Source: DASQZK01 sp963809925 (GTDB lineage Bacteria > Bacteroidota > Bacteroidia > Bacteroidales > GCA-2748055). Taken from it: a stretch of DNA of 64,000 bases. A model generated the notes under the pieces. The model had not been told where the DNA came from. It made no database searches and saw nothing but the letters and a program-made list of their open reading frames with translations. Within the stretch, counting starts at the first letter, position 1. Each line of letters begins with the position of its first letter. The translations under genes and the position numbers were made by a program. Shown one piece after another: positions 17,617 to 25,854 of this stretch. The stretch is taken from NCBI GenBank assembly GCA_963809925.1, contig CAWELH010000008.1, positions 248,001 to 312,000 of the forward strand. Reading direction: 5' to 3'.

Positions 17617-19203
17617 ATGTGTGGATTTACGGTTTATACGGGGAAGGATAAAAAGCTGAAACTTGACGTAGCTTATCAATTCAATTCAGTACAATACAGA
17701 GGCCCCGACAATTCGGTAACCAGTGACTTCGGGGATGAGGGATGGATGGGATTCCACAGGCTGAAGATCATTGATGTTAGTGACGACGGCAACCAGCCGC
17801 TTCAGTATGAGCACATACATCTTGTATGTAACGGCGAGATTTACAATTACCATGAGTTGAGGGAATCCTATGAAGACACCTTCACTTTTCAGTCGGAAAG
17901 CGACTGTGAGGTAATCATCCCAATGTTTCTGGAAAAAGGAATCAAACAGACCGCGCTTGAGCTGGATGCGGAATTCGTATGCGTTATTTACGATTCAAAA
18001 CAAAATAAATATTTTGCTGCACGTGATCCGATTGGGATCAGGCCAATGTTTTATGGCTACACCAAGGATGGAGATATCATGTTCGCCAGTGAGATGAAAG
18101 CATTGACCGGGTCGTGCAAAAGCGTAAAACCATTTCCTCCGGGGCATTATTTCGACGGGCAGAAGATCCTGCCTTACCGTGACATCTCCGTCGTCGAATC
18201 CTTCAGTGATGACGATTTTGACGAAATTTACAAGAACATAAACCAGTTGCTGACAAAAGGTGTGGAGAAACGTCTGCATGCCGATGTACCCGTAGGATTC
18301 CTGTGTAGCGGAGGTCTCGACTCCAGCCTTGTTTGCGCCATTGCCGCAAGGATGCTCGACAAACCGATAAAAACCTTTGCCGTTGGCATCGAAGAAGGCC
18401 CTATTGATACAAAATATGCCAGGATCGTCGCCGACTACCTGGGCGCCGACCATACGGAAGTACTTTTCAAAAAAAAGGATATTTTTGATACACTTACCGA
18501 CCTCATCTATAAGATCGAAACCTGGGATATCACAACCATCAGAGCTTCCGTGGGTATGTATCTGGTTTGTAAGTATATCAGGGAACACTCCGACGTGAAG
18601 GTCCTGATGACCGGCGAGATCAGCGATGAGATCTTCGGGTACAAGTATACCGACTTTGCCCCGTCACCGGAAGCTTTCCAGAAAGAAGCTGAAAAACGAA
18701 TCAGGGAAATATATATGTATGATGTATTGAGAGCCGATCGTTGTATCTCAGCCAACGGGATTGAAGCAAGAGTCCCCTTTGGCGACCTCGATTTTGTAAA
18801 ATATGTCATGAGCATACAGCCCGAGAAAAAGATGAACTTTACCGGCGTTGGTAAATACCTCCTCAGAAAAAGCTTTGAAGGTGATTATCTGCCACAGGAA
18901 ATACTGTACAGAGAAAAGGCAGCATTTTCAGATGCCGTTGGTCACAGTGTGGTCGACTATCTGAAAGCCTATGCGGAAGACCTTTATTCCGATGAAGATC
19001 TTCTCATCGCTCAGGCCAAATATAAACATGCACCTCCCATTTCTAAAGAATCACTTATGTACAGGGAAATTTTTGAAAAGCATTTTCCCGGCCGTGCTGA
19101 AGTCATCCAGTCCATGTGGATGCCAAATAAGGAATGGAAAAACTGTGATGTTAACGATCCGAGTGCCCGCGTTTTACCCAATTATGGCAAAAGCGGTGAA
19201 TAA
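17617..19203 (+). CDS. asnB: Glutamine-hydrolysing asparagine synthase B
   Basis: Makes asparagine from aspartate, ATP and glutamine. The 528-residue protein begins MCGFTVY, exposing the nucleophilic Cys2 of the class II glutaminase domain after Met removal. RGPDNS and CNGEIYNYHELRE are glutaminase-site words. The C-terminal synthase domain has the ATP pyrophosphatase loop SGGLDSSLV (about residues 231-239) and TGEISDEIFGY. The length is close to the usual 520-560. It has its own promoter candidate and a strong terminator, so it is probably monocistronic. Confidence 0.96.
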   Translation: MCGFTVYTGKDKKLKLDVAYQFNSVQYRGPDNSVTSDFGDEGWMGFHRLKIIDVSDDGNQPLQYEHIHLVCNGEIYNYHELRESYEDTFTFQSESDCEVIIPMFLEKGIKQTALELDAEFVCVIYDSKQNKYFAARDPIGIRPMFYGYTKDGDIMFASEMKALTGSCKSVKPFPPGHYFDGQKILPYRDISVVESFSDDDFDEIYKNINQLLTKGVEKRLHADVPVGFLCSGGLDSSLVCAIAARMLDKPIKTFAVGIEEGPIDTKYARIVADYLGADHTEVLFKKKDIFDTLTDLIYKIETWDITTIRASVGMYLVCKYIREHSDVKVLMTGEISDEIFGYKYTDFAPSPEAFQKEAEKRIREIYMYDVLRADRCISANGIEARVPFGDLDFVKYVMSIQPEKKMNFTGVGKYLLRKSFEGDYLPQEILYREKAAFSDAVGHSVVDYLKAYAEDLYSDEDLLIAQAKYKHAPPISKESLMYREIFEKHFPGRAEVIQSMWMPNKEWKNCDVNDPSARVLPNYGKSGE

Positions 19204-19266
19204 ACTAAAAACCTGTGATAGTTGAAAGCATCACCCAACAGATTTTGGTTTATAAATGAAAAAAAG

Positions 19267-19298
19267 GCTGTCTTCCACATGAAGACAGCTTTTTTTTT
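19267..19298 (+). terminator. Intrinsic terminator of asnB
   Basis: A 9-bp perfect stem (GCTGTCTTC 19267-19275 / GAAGACAGC 19281-19289), 5-nt loop, and a run of nine T. The remainder of the 19204-19528 gap shows no other feature. Confidence 0.92.
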
Positions 19299-19528
19299 AC
19301 TCTTCAGATTGTGATATCCCACGATACCTTGCATAAAACCAGATCGTCCCACCTTTCCGATTAACTGTTGCCTCTCGTTTCCATACCGCATAGTTCACAT
19401 GCGTTTAAATAAAAAATACCGGATAAACGGCCACCGGTACTCCTGATTACGGTCGTTCTCATAAAATGATCTTGCGAATCCCAAATCTCCGGTTTATATT
19501 GCAGTAATAATTCACCAATTTAAGCAGA

Positions 19529-19738
19529 ATGAACCTTTGCCTTTTTGGATTAGGCGCCTTAATGAGCGTACTTTTCATCGTCTTCTTTATCGCCCTCTTT
19601 CCGCTGGTAGCTCTCATCGATGTTCTCACAGGACGATTTGAGGGCAACGATAAGATCGTATGGGTTGTGCTCATCATTTTCCTTCCCTTCCTCGGAGCCT
19701 TCCTCTATTTTCTTATTGGCAGGGACAAGCGGTCCTGA
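19529..19738 (+). CDS. PLDc_N domain small membrane protein
   Basis: A 69-residue protein with two hydrophobic segments. The second half, WVVLIIFLPFLGAFLYFLIG followed by basic RDKRS, is the phospholipase D nuclease N-terminal-type membrane module. There is no catalytic HKD domain, so this is a free-standing small membrane protein of unknown role. Such short PLDc_N proteins are common in Bacteroidota and Actinobacteria. It converges on the tRNA-Leu terminator. Confidence 0.78.
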   Translation: MNLCLFGLGALMSVLFIVFFIALFPLVALIDVLTGRFEGNDKIVWVVLIIFLPFLGAFLYFLIGRDKRS

Positions 19739-19746
19739 ACATAAAA

Positions 19747-19774
19747 AAACCATGACCTGCATGTGTCATGGTTT
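19747..19774 (-). terminator. Intrinsic terminator of the tRNA-Gly/tRNA-Leu unit
   Basis: A 10-bp perfect stem (AAACCATGAC / GTCATGGTTT) followed on the minus strand by a T7 run, 7 bp past the tRNA-Leu 3' end. Confidence 0.9.
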
Positions 19775-19780
19775 CTATTG

Positions 19781-19866
19781 TACCCGGAACCGGAATCGAA
19801 CCGGTACGGCCATTTCTGGCCACTGGATTTTAAGTCCAGCGCGTCTACCTATTCCGCCATCCGGGC
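19781..19866 (-). tRNA. tRNA-Leu (TAA)
   Basis: An 86-nt class II tRNA. The acceptor GCCCGGA pairs with TCCGGGT (terminal G-U) and the discriminator is A. The anticodon loop CTTAAAA gives TAA, with a long variable arm TGGCCAGAAATGGCC and T-arm GGTTCGATTCC. CCA is not encoded. Its 5' end lies 2 bp from the repeat element at 19869. Confidence 0.96.
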
Positions 19867-19876
19867 AGATTTATTT

Positions 19877-20044
19877 GGTGATTTGGTGATTTGGTGATTT
19901 AGTGATTTGATGATTTGGTGATTTAGTGATTTGATGATTTGGTGATTTAGTGATTTGATGATTTGGTGATTTAGTGATTTGGTGATTTAGTGATTTGATG
20001 ATTTAGTGATTTGGTGATTTGATGATTTAGTGATTTAGTGATTT
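19877..20044. repeat. 21-copy 8-bp tandem array (GGTGATTT / AGTGATTT / GATGATTT)
   Basis: Exactly 168 bp of 8-mers differing only in their first two bases, preceded by ATTTATTT. The variants partly alternate in GG-AG-GA order. There are no spacers, so it is not a CRISPR. Confidence 0.95.
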
Positions 20045-20074
20045 TAATGACGATCGATTCATTCATCTTAATAT

Positions 20075-20455
20075 TTACACTATGTCTTTCGAGCGATGAC
20101 TATCAAGTTTGTTTTTTACGGTTTTTCGGGAAGATGAGAAAATAAATAGTAATTCTTCAGCCTCTTTATTTAGGGCATCTGCAACGGAGGGATTCATAAT
20201 TTTCGCTTCAGAAATCATTTCCAACCAAAATACCGTTTCATCGATCTCCTCAACCACAATGCATAACTTGGAATAAAATTCTTGATCGGATCTTGAACGG
20301 CGGGCTGCCCTGTAATTTGCAGCTACTGATGTACCGGATCTAAGTAGCTGTTTCCCAATAATTTGCGCTTCGCCAGTCTTAGGCAATTCCTGAAAGAATC
20401 GAATAATCTCTAACGCAAATAACTTTGTTCTTTGTGAAAGTTGATTTTGATCCAT
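20075..20455 (-). CDS. Four-helix-bundle protein of the S23 / 23S rRNA intervening-sequence family
   Basis: 126 residues, helical. Family words are LRSGTSVAANYRAARRSRSDQEF (interrupted in places, about residues 39-61), the FYSKLCIVVEEIDETVFWLE helix and a C-terminal EELLFIFSSSRKT helix. The family was first found encoded inside intervening sequences of 23S rRNA; it forms pentameric bundles, and its cellular role is unsettled. The related Avd protein serves diversity-generating retroelements, but no reverse transcriptase is present here. The gene has no visible -7 box of its own and lies in the same direction as both flanking tRNAs, so it may depend on the tRNA transcript. Translation starts at the ATG at 20455. 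Confidence 0.85.
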   Translation of the reverse strand: MDQNQLSQRTKLFALEIIRFFQELPKTGEAQIIGKQLLRSGTSVAANYRAARRSRSDQEFYSKLCIVVEEIDETVFWLEMISEAKIMNPSVADALNKEAEELLFIFSSSRKTVKNKLDSHRSKDIV

Positions 20456-20489
20456 TAAAATGTCGACATCAAGATTTGTCTGAAAATAA

Positions 20490-20600
20490 AAATCGTCAAA
20501 TCACAATTTTCATATCACTAAATAGCTAAATAGCCACATTTCAAAATCGCCACGTTGCCAAATCACTAAATCACCAAAATCACTAAATCACTAAATAAAT
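20490..20600. repeat. Degenerate 8-bp-period array, inverted relative to 19877-20044
   Basis: On the plus strand AAATCACT/AAATCACC/AAATAGCT-type words run in 8-bp register from AAATCGTC at 20490 to AAATAAAT at 20593-20600, with one inserted A at 20576. The last 42 bp form the right terminal inverted repeat. Confidence 0.85.
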
Positions 20601-20603
20601 TTG

Positions 20604-20676
<73 letters not shown>

Positions 20677-20760
20677 AATATGTAAAGAACTTTCAATCTG
20701 CCGAACGGCCTCCAAAATATACCTCTGTTCTGTATGGAACGTTCACCCTGATTGGGATTG

Positions 20761-20790
20761 CAAATTTAAATGAATTTTTGATTCTGCAAA
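20761..20790 (-). promoter_or_regulatory. Candidate promoter of the tRNA-Gly/tRNA-Leu unit
   Basis: On the minus strand TTTG (20787-20790), 18 bp, then TAAATTTG (20761-20768), about 85 bp upstream of tRNA-Gly. The -7 box is exact and the spacer is one base short of the usual range. Confidence 0.55.
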
Positions 20791-20826
20791 AGAAAAATGC
20801 CTATTTTAAGGAAATCGACAGCCATA

Positions 20827-21681
20827 CTATGATGTGTAGGTGGAAAACACTCTCAGCACATCAGCCACGTACGACGATGATATTGGCAATGCCTGCTTCC
20901 CAGGTATGTCCAGCTCGAGAACAAGTCCGTCTTTCTCCCTTCTGATAATCCTGATTTTGTCAAAACTTACCATATATGAACGGTGGCATCTCAGGATATT
21001 CATCTCTTTAAGATTTTCCTCCAGGTTTTTAAGGGTATTTCTGATAAGGTATTTCGAACGTTTACTGCCGTCAAGATAATGGATGGTCACATAGTTATCC
21101 GCCGCTTCCAGGTACAGGAGATCATCCGTCTTGACCGAAAACCGCAGTTCACCCTTTTCATCACTGAAGGGAATCATGAGGGGTATTGCAGGCTTTGTCG
21201 TCTGGTTCTTTCCCGACAGCTCATCGAGCTTGCGGTTTTTTTCCTGCCATGAGAAATAGAGAAAGGTAAGTGTATAAGGAAACAAAAGGACGAGGGAGGT
21301 GAGTTTGAGCGATTCCTTAAAGGCTTTCAGCACATCATCGATGGGTGAAACTATTACGATCCTCAGAATTACATATACCAGTGCCAGGCTAAGGATTTCA
21401 ACCACGATCCATCCAATGTACCTGCCGGTTGTCAGCTTCCTTTTCTTAACCACCTGTATCATGATGACCCGGCTGATGGCGATAACCAGCAATCCGGTGA
21501 GTATTACAAGGCTGGAATAAAAGAAAAGCTGGGGTGTGGTAACATCATACCAGGTGTTTACCCCAAAAGGCGAGTAAAGATTAATGAATATCAGCGCAAA
21601 AATGGCTGTAAAAAGGATCTGGCGGATGGTATTTCTCCTGTCGGTGAGAAAGTCAGGTATTTTACTTTCAAGGAAAGTCAT
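20827..21681 (-). CDS. Membrane-anchored LytTR-domain transcription regulator
   Basis: 284 residues. Four hydrophobic helices (about 20-38, 50-75, 85-110, 125-145) are followed by a cytoplasmic LytTR DNA-binding domain (about 180-280) with DDLLYLEAADNYVTIHYLDG, RNTLKNLEENL and ILRCHRSYMVSFDKI. There is no receiver domain, so the signal probably enters through the membrane part. It is divergent from the DUF6051 gene, and three TTCACCCC repeats at 20-bp spacing lie between the two promoters, a good fit for LytTR sites that occur as direct repeats two helical turns apart. Autoregulation is inferred. Confidence 0.9.
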   Translation of the reverse strand: MTFLESKIPDFLTDRRNTIRQILFTAIFALIFINLYSPFGVNTWYDVTTPQLFFYSSLVILTGLLVIAISRVIMIQVVKKRKLTTGRYIGWIVVEILSLALVYVILRIVIVSPIDDVLKAFKESLKLTSLVLLFPYTLTFLYFSWQEKNRKLDELSGKNQTTKPAIPLMIPFSDEKGELRFSVKTDDLLYLEAADNYVTIHYLDGSKRSKYLIRNTLKNLEENLKEMNILRCHRSYMVSFDKIRIIRREKDGLVLELDIPGKQALPISSSYVADVLRVFSTYTS

Positions 21682-21698
21682 CTGCTCAGATTTTCAAA

Positions 21699-21706
21699 CA
21701 AATGTA
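21699..21706 (-). promoter_or_regulatory. -7 box TACATTTG of the LytTR gene
   Basis: Exact TAnnTTTG on the minus strand, 17 bp before the ATG. No TTTG is found at -33, which would fit an activator-dependent promoter. Confidence 0.55.
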
Positions 21707-21756
21707 TCCATTTTTATCAGAATATTTCACTCCGGTTTTGAAAAACAATTCAGGAT

Positions 21757-21804
21757 TTCACCCCTGTAGGGGGAATTTCACCCCTGTATAGACAAATTCA
21801 CCCC
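21757..21804. promoter_or_regulatory. Three TTCACCCC direct repeats at exact 20-bp spacing
   Basis: TTCACCCC occurs at 21757, 21777 and 21797. The first two copies extend to TTTCACCCCTGTA. The sites lie between two divergent -7 boxes, about 60-110 bp upstream of each expected start of transcription, i.e. in activator position for both genes. Confidence 0.7.
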
Positions 21805-21853
21805 TTGCCTCACGGATAAGACCCTATTCTGGACCGGCAATCCTTACGTTGTA

Positions 21854-21861
21854 TAAATTTG
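21854..21861 (+). promoter_or_regulatory. -7 box TAAATTTG of the DUF6051 gene
   Basis: Exact TAnnTTTG. It overlaps a possible TTG start at 21859, so the ATG at 21880 is the likelier start, giving a leader of about 12 nt. No -33 TTTG is seen. Confidence 0.55.
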
Positions 21862-21879
21862 CCAGAAAACACCCCGGGA

Positions 21880-23055
21880 ATGGATTTCACCGAAAGACAG
21901 GAGCTCGTCGCAAAACACTTCGACCCTACAGTTAGCTTTAACCGAATAGAAGGTACTACTGTGCATATTCATTTTATACCTTTTGAATCGGTAAGGGACC
22001 GGGAATCACCCGATACGTCTTCGCTCATCCGTATGCGGGAATCAATACCCGGCGTTGGGAACGACGATCTTGTGAGCCAGAATAATCATTTTAAATACCC
22101 GGTTTTTATGCCTGAGAAACCATCCGGAAACAGGGTGATCCTCATGCTGCACGGTCTTAACGAAAGGAAATGGGACAAATACCTGGGCTGGGCTCATTAT
22201 CTGGCTGAAAAAACAGGAAAGCCGGTCATTCTCTTCCCCACTTCATTCCATATCAACAGGAGCCTTCCTGAATGGCTGGACCCGCGCATACTGAATAACA
22301 GGGTTGCAACGCGTCGAAGCAAAAATACCAGCGATCCTCACCTGTCCACATTCATCAACCTGGCACTAAGCGAAAGGCTGACAGAGAGCCCGGAACGATT
22401 CTTTCTTTCAGGACTCCAGACTGTTATTGATTTACGGCAGCTTTTAAATCAGATCCGTGCAGGTGAACATCCACTCTTTGCAAAGAATACGTTGAGTGAT
22501 ATTTTCGCTTATTCGATCGGCGGATTGGTGGCACAGGTAATGCTTATTTCCAATCCCGACAGTCTCCTCTCAGGCTCGAAGCTTTTCCTTTTCTGTGCCG
22601 GAGCCCTGTTTAGTCAGATGAATGGCATATCACGGGTTATTATTGATCCGGTTGCCAATGAACGCATACAAAATTTTTATAAAAACGAACTTGAGACCAG
22701 GATAAAAAATTCCGGCGTTTTCGCTGAGTTCTTTAACAACAGCCAGATTGGTATGGCCTTTCGTTCAATGATCGCGCCGGACAGATTCAGAAAAATCCGT
22801 GAAAGGGTTTTCAGAAAACAATCAGCGCAGATTTACGCCATTTCCCTGAAAGAAGACAGGGTGATTCCACCAGGAATGATCAGTTCGACATTGTTAGGCA
22901 AAAGAGACGAACTTCCTGCGAATATGGACGTGTACGATTTTAGTTATCCATATTCACATGAAATGCCCTTCCCCTTTAAGCTCAGGGATGCGCGAAGCCT
23001 TGTTGATGAGGGCTTTGAGAAAATATTCCGAAAAGCGTCGGTTTTTCTGAGTTAG
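21880..23055 (+). CDS. DUF6051-like alpha/beta hydrolase
   Basis: 391 residues from the ATG at 21880 (398 from the TTG at 21859, which lies in the promoter). It has an alpha/beta-hydrolase core with MLHGLNERKWDKYLGWAHYL as the oxyanion segment and FAYSIGGLVAQ as the nucleophile elbow (Ser in YSIGG). No signal peptide is seen. The overall sequence fits the uncharacterised DUF6051 group, so the substrate is unknown. It is divergently paired with a LytTR regulator across three phased direct repeats and is its most likely target. It converges on mutS with 18 bp between stops. Confidence 0.7.
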   Translation: MDFTERQELVAKHFDPTVSFNRIEGTTVHIHFIPFESVRDRESPDTSSLIRMRESIPGVGNDDLVSQNNHFKYPVFMPEKPSGNRVILMLHGLNERKWDKYLGWAHYLAEKTGKPVILFPTSFHINRSLPEWLDPRILNNRVATRRSKNTSDPHLSTFINLALSERLTESPERFFLSGLQTVIDLRQLLNQIRAGEHPLFAKNTLSDIFAYSIGGLVAQVMLISNPDSLLSGSKLFLFCAGALFSQMNGISRVIIDPVANERIQNFYKNELETRIKNSGVFAEFFNNSQIGMAFRSMIAPDRFRKIRERVFRKQSAQIYAISLKEDRVIPPGMISSTLLGKRDELPANMDVYDFSYPYSHEMPFPFKLRDARSLVDEGFEKIFRKASVFLS

Positions 23056-23073
23056 TGTTGCTGACCAATTTTA

Positions 23074-25695
23074 TCAGAGCCCGGTCAGTTTTTTTATTTC
23101 ATAGAGTTTATTGAGGGCCTGAACCGGTGTAAGGTTATTGATGTCTACATTTTTAATCTCATCCCTGATCTCTTTGAGCACCGGGTCATCGAGCTGAAAG
23201 AAACTCATCTGATAGCCCTCCCGTGTTGCAGCAAGCTCAGCGACCGGTTTGGTAAGGGATTTTTTTTCATGAGATTTTTCAAGTTCAGAGAGGATTTCAT
23301 TGGCTCTTTTAACTACCGATTTTGGCATTCCGGCCATCCGGGCAACATGGATGCCAAAACTGTGTTCGCTTCCACCACGCATCAGTTTCCGTAAAAATAT
23401 CACCTTGTCTTCAAGTTCCCGGATCGCAATATTGTAATTTTTTACACGGGAGAAGGAGGTCTCCATTTCGTTCAATTCATGATAATGTGTGGCAAAAAGA
23501 GTCTTTGCCCTGAAACGTGAATTTTCATGGATATATTCAACCATAGCCCATGCAATGGAGATGCCGTCATACGTACTGGTACCCCGACCGATCTCGTCGA
23601 GAATAATGAGGCTTTTACCAGAAAGGTTGTTAAGAATGCTGGCAGCCTCCAGCATTTCAACCATAAATGTGGATTCCCCCAGGGAAATATTATCCGAGGC
23701 ACCAACCCTGGTGAATATCTTGTCCACCATGCCTATGCTGGCTTTTCCTGCCGGCACAAAACTTCCAACCTGGGCGAGAAGAACGATGAGTGCAGTTTGC
23801 CTGAGCAGGGCCGATTTACCCGACATATTTGGGCCGGTGAGGATGATGATCTGCTGTTCCTCCTGGTCGAGGAAAATATCATTGGCCACATAGGCTTCAT
23901 CAAGCGGAAGCTGTTTTTCGATCACCGGATGCCTCCCCTGCCTTATATCGATGGTGTCCGAATCGTTCAACTCCGGCCTTATATAGTTGTTCTCGCGGGC
24001 AAGAAAGCTGAATGATAACAGGCAGTCGAGTTTTGCCAGTAAAGTTGCATTGAGCTGGACTGCGGGGACATAGACGGAAATTTGGTTTACAAGTTCCTGG
24101 AAGATCTGGAATTCAAGTGCCAGGCTTTTCTCTTCCGCACCAAGGATCTTTGTTTCATATTCCTTTAATTCCTCGGTAATATATCGTTCAGCACTTACCA
24201 GGGTTTGTTTCCGTATCCATTCCTGGGGTACCTTGTGCTTATGCGTATTTCTCACTTCAATATAATACCCAAAAACATTATTGAAAGCGATTTTCAGAGA
24301 AGGAATGCCCGTCCTTTCGCTTTCCTTCTGCTGCAGATCAATCAGATAATCCTTCCCGGAATGCATCATCCTGCGCAGTTCGTCAAGTTCATCAGAAACG
24401 CCCGAAGCGATGGTACCTCCTTTGTTGACCAGGTTGGGCGGATCGTTTACAATCTCTTTTTCAATTCGCATCCTCATCTCATCACAGGGATCCAGCTGCG
24501 CGCCAAGCTTTTGCAGGGCAGCAACATTGGAATCTCTACACATTTGCATGAGCGGGCCAATTGACGACAGGGCTGTTTTAAGCTGGATCAGGTCACGCGG
24601 CGTCACCCGTTTAAGCGCCACCCTGGAAATGACACGCTCAAGGTCACCCACTACTCTCAGTTTATGTTTAAATTGCTCTGCCAGCTCAGGATTTTTAAAA
24701 AAACAATCTACGATATCAAGTCTTTCCTCAAGGGGTTGGATATCTTTAAGGGGTAGTGCCAGCCAACGTTTCAGGAGACGCGCGCCCATTGGGGTGGAAG
24801 TCATATCCATGATATCGATCAGCGCCTTCCCTTCGTCATAGATTGCTCTGAAGAGTTCCAGGTTCCGTATGGTAAACCGATCGAGCCATACATAATGTTC
24901 CTCTTCAATCCTCGATAATTTTGAAATGTGGCTCGTATCGTGATGTTCTGTAATTTCAAGATATTGCAAAACAGCTCCTGCTGCGATGATGCCATATTGG
25001 AGGCCTTCGACTCCAAAACCCTTGAGCGTTGCGGTTTCAAATTGTTTAAGAAGTCTTTCACCGGCATTCTGACTTGTAAACACCCAATCATCGAGGGCGG
25101 ATACATAGTACTGATTTCCAAAAATCTCACGGAACTGGTTTTGCCGCCTCTTTTCAATGAGCACTTCTTTAGGCTGAAAGCTGCTGAGAAGTTTGTCGAT
25201 ATATTCAAAGTTTCCTTCCGCAGTCAGGAACTCACCGGTGGAGATATCAAGGAAGGCAATGCCTGCCGACTTTTTTTCCATAAAAACACTGCCAAGGAAA
25301 TTATTTTCCCTGTGTTCAAGGACATTCTCGTTCAGGCTCACACCAGGCGTCACAAGCTCAGTGATTCCACGTTTAACGATGTTTTTCGTCTGTTTAGGAT
25401 CTTCAAGCTGTTCACAGATCGCCACGCGTTGTCCGGCTCTCACCAGCTTCGGAAGATACGTGTCGAGAGCATGGTACGGGAAACCGGCCAGCTCAACATA
25501 GGATGCAGAACCATTGGCTCTGCGAGTAAGCGTGATACCCAGAATTTCGGCGGTTCGGATGGCATCATCCCCAAAAGTTTCATAGAAGTCCCCCACACGA
25601 AACAGCAGCACCGCATCAGGATGTTTCGCCTTAATAGTGAAATACTGCTTCATCAGCGGAGTGTCGACGTACTTTTTATTTAAATTCTCTGCCAC
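23074..25695 (-). CDS. mutS: DNA mismatch repair protein MutS
   Basis: Recognises mispaired bases and small loops and starts repair with MutL. The 873-residue protein has the mismatch-reading domain at the N-terminus, with FRVGDFYETF (residues 30-39) carrying the Phe-x-Glu wedge, the core and clamp domains, and the ATPase with Walker A GPNMSGKSALLRQ (about 620-632), LILDEIGRGTSTYDG and THYHEL. The C-terminus ends in a short Bacteroidota-type tail. Translation starts at a GTG (25693-25695), and an exact -7 box lies at 25718-25725. Every key residue I looked for is present. Confidence 0.98.
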   Translation of the reverse strand: MAENLNKKYVDTPLMKQYFTIKAKHPDAVLLFRVGDFYETFGDDAIRTAEILGITLTRRANGSASYVELAGFPYHALDTYLPKLVRAGQRVAICEQLEDPKQTKNIVKRGITELVTPGVSLNENVLEHRENNFLGSVFMEKKSAGIAFLDISTGEFLTAEGNFEYIDKLLSSFQPKEVLIEKRRQNQFREIFGNQYYVSALDDWVFTSQNAGERLLKQFETATLKGFGVEGLQYGIIAAGAVLQYLEITEHHDTSHISKLSRIEEEHYVWLDRFTIRNLELFRAIYDEGKALIDIMDMTSTPMGARLLKRWLALPLKDIQPLEERLDIVDCFFKNPELAEQFKHKLRVVGDLERVISRVALKRVTPRDLIQLKTALSSIGPLMQMCRDSNVAALQKLGAQLDPCDEMRMRIEKEIVNDPPNLVNKGGTIASGVSDELDELRRMMHSGKDYLIDLQQKESERTGIPSLKIAFNNVFGYYIEVRNTHKHKVPQEWIRKQTLVSAERYITEELKEYETKILGAEEKSLALEFQIFQELVNQISVYVPAVQLNATLLAKLDCLLSFSFLARENNYIRPELNDSDTIDIRQGRHPVIEKQLPLDEAYVANDIFLDQEEQQIIILTGPNMSGKSALLRQTALIVLLAQVGSFVPAGKASIGMVDKIFTRVGASDNISLGESTFMVEMLEAASILNNLSGKSLIILDEIGRGTSTYDGISIAWAMVEYIHENSRFRAKTLFATHYHELNEMETSFSRVKNYNIAIRELEDKVIFLRKLMRGGSEHSFGIHVARMAGMPKSVVKRANEILSELEKSHEKKSLTKPVAELAATREGYQMSFFQLDDPVLKEIRDEIKNVDINNLTPVQALNKLYEIKKLTGL

Positions 25696-25717
25696 GTCAT
25701 TTATCGGGTTTGGATAA

Positions 25718-25725
25718 CAAAAATA
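25718..25725 (-). promoter_or_regulatory. -7 box TATTTTTG of mutS
   Basis: Exact TAnnTTTG on the minus strand, 22 bp before the GTG start. Confidence 0.5.
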
Positions 25726-25825
25726 TAACTAATTGCCGAGTTTCTGAAAAGTGTATGAAGCATAAATCGATCTTCATATGTTTTAAAAGACAAAGATCCG
25801 TTCTTTTATCTCCCAGCATTAAATG

Positions 25826-25833
25826 TAATTTTG
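25826..25833 (+). promoter_or_regulatory. -7 box TAATTTTG of the saccharopine-dehydrogenase-family gene
   Basis: Exact TAnnTTTG, ending 21 bp before the ATG at 25855. Confidence 0.5.
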
Positions 25834-25854
25834 GAATTGCAAATACGAATTACT

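Larger units (their letters stand above)
19869..20600. mobile_element. 732-bp element with terminal inverted repeats around a four-helix-bundle gene, between two tRNA genes
   Basis: The left end (19869-19909) and the reverse complement of the right end (20559-20600) match at 39 of 41 aligned positions with one extra T. Both start ATTTATTT and continue in RGTGATTT units. Inside lie a 21-copy array on the left, a degenerate 8-bp-period array on the right (20490-20600) and one minus-strand gene (20075-20455). The element fills the tRNA-Gly to tRNA-Leu interval, leaving 2 and 3 bp. No transposase and no obvious target duplication are seen. An RNA from the tRNA promoter would carry both arms and could pair them. 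Mobility is inferred. Confidence 0.6.

Noticed and set aside
19869..20600. CRISPR array or diversity-generating retroelement
   Set aside because: The arrays have 8-bp units with no spacers. The four-helix-bundle protein resembles Avd in fold, but there is no reverse transcriptase, template repeat or variable gene nearby.
21859..21879. TTG start for the DUF6051 gene
   Set aside because: The TTG overlaps the -7 box TAAATTTG, so it would not be in the transcript; the ATG at 21880 is used.
24928..25683. 251-codon open frame on the plus strand across mutS
   Set aside because: It lies wholly antisense to a complete mutS with every expected motif; the predicted protein matches no family pattern and has no promoter or ribosome site.
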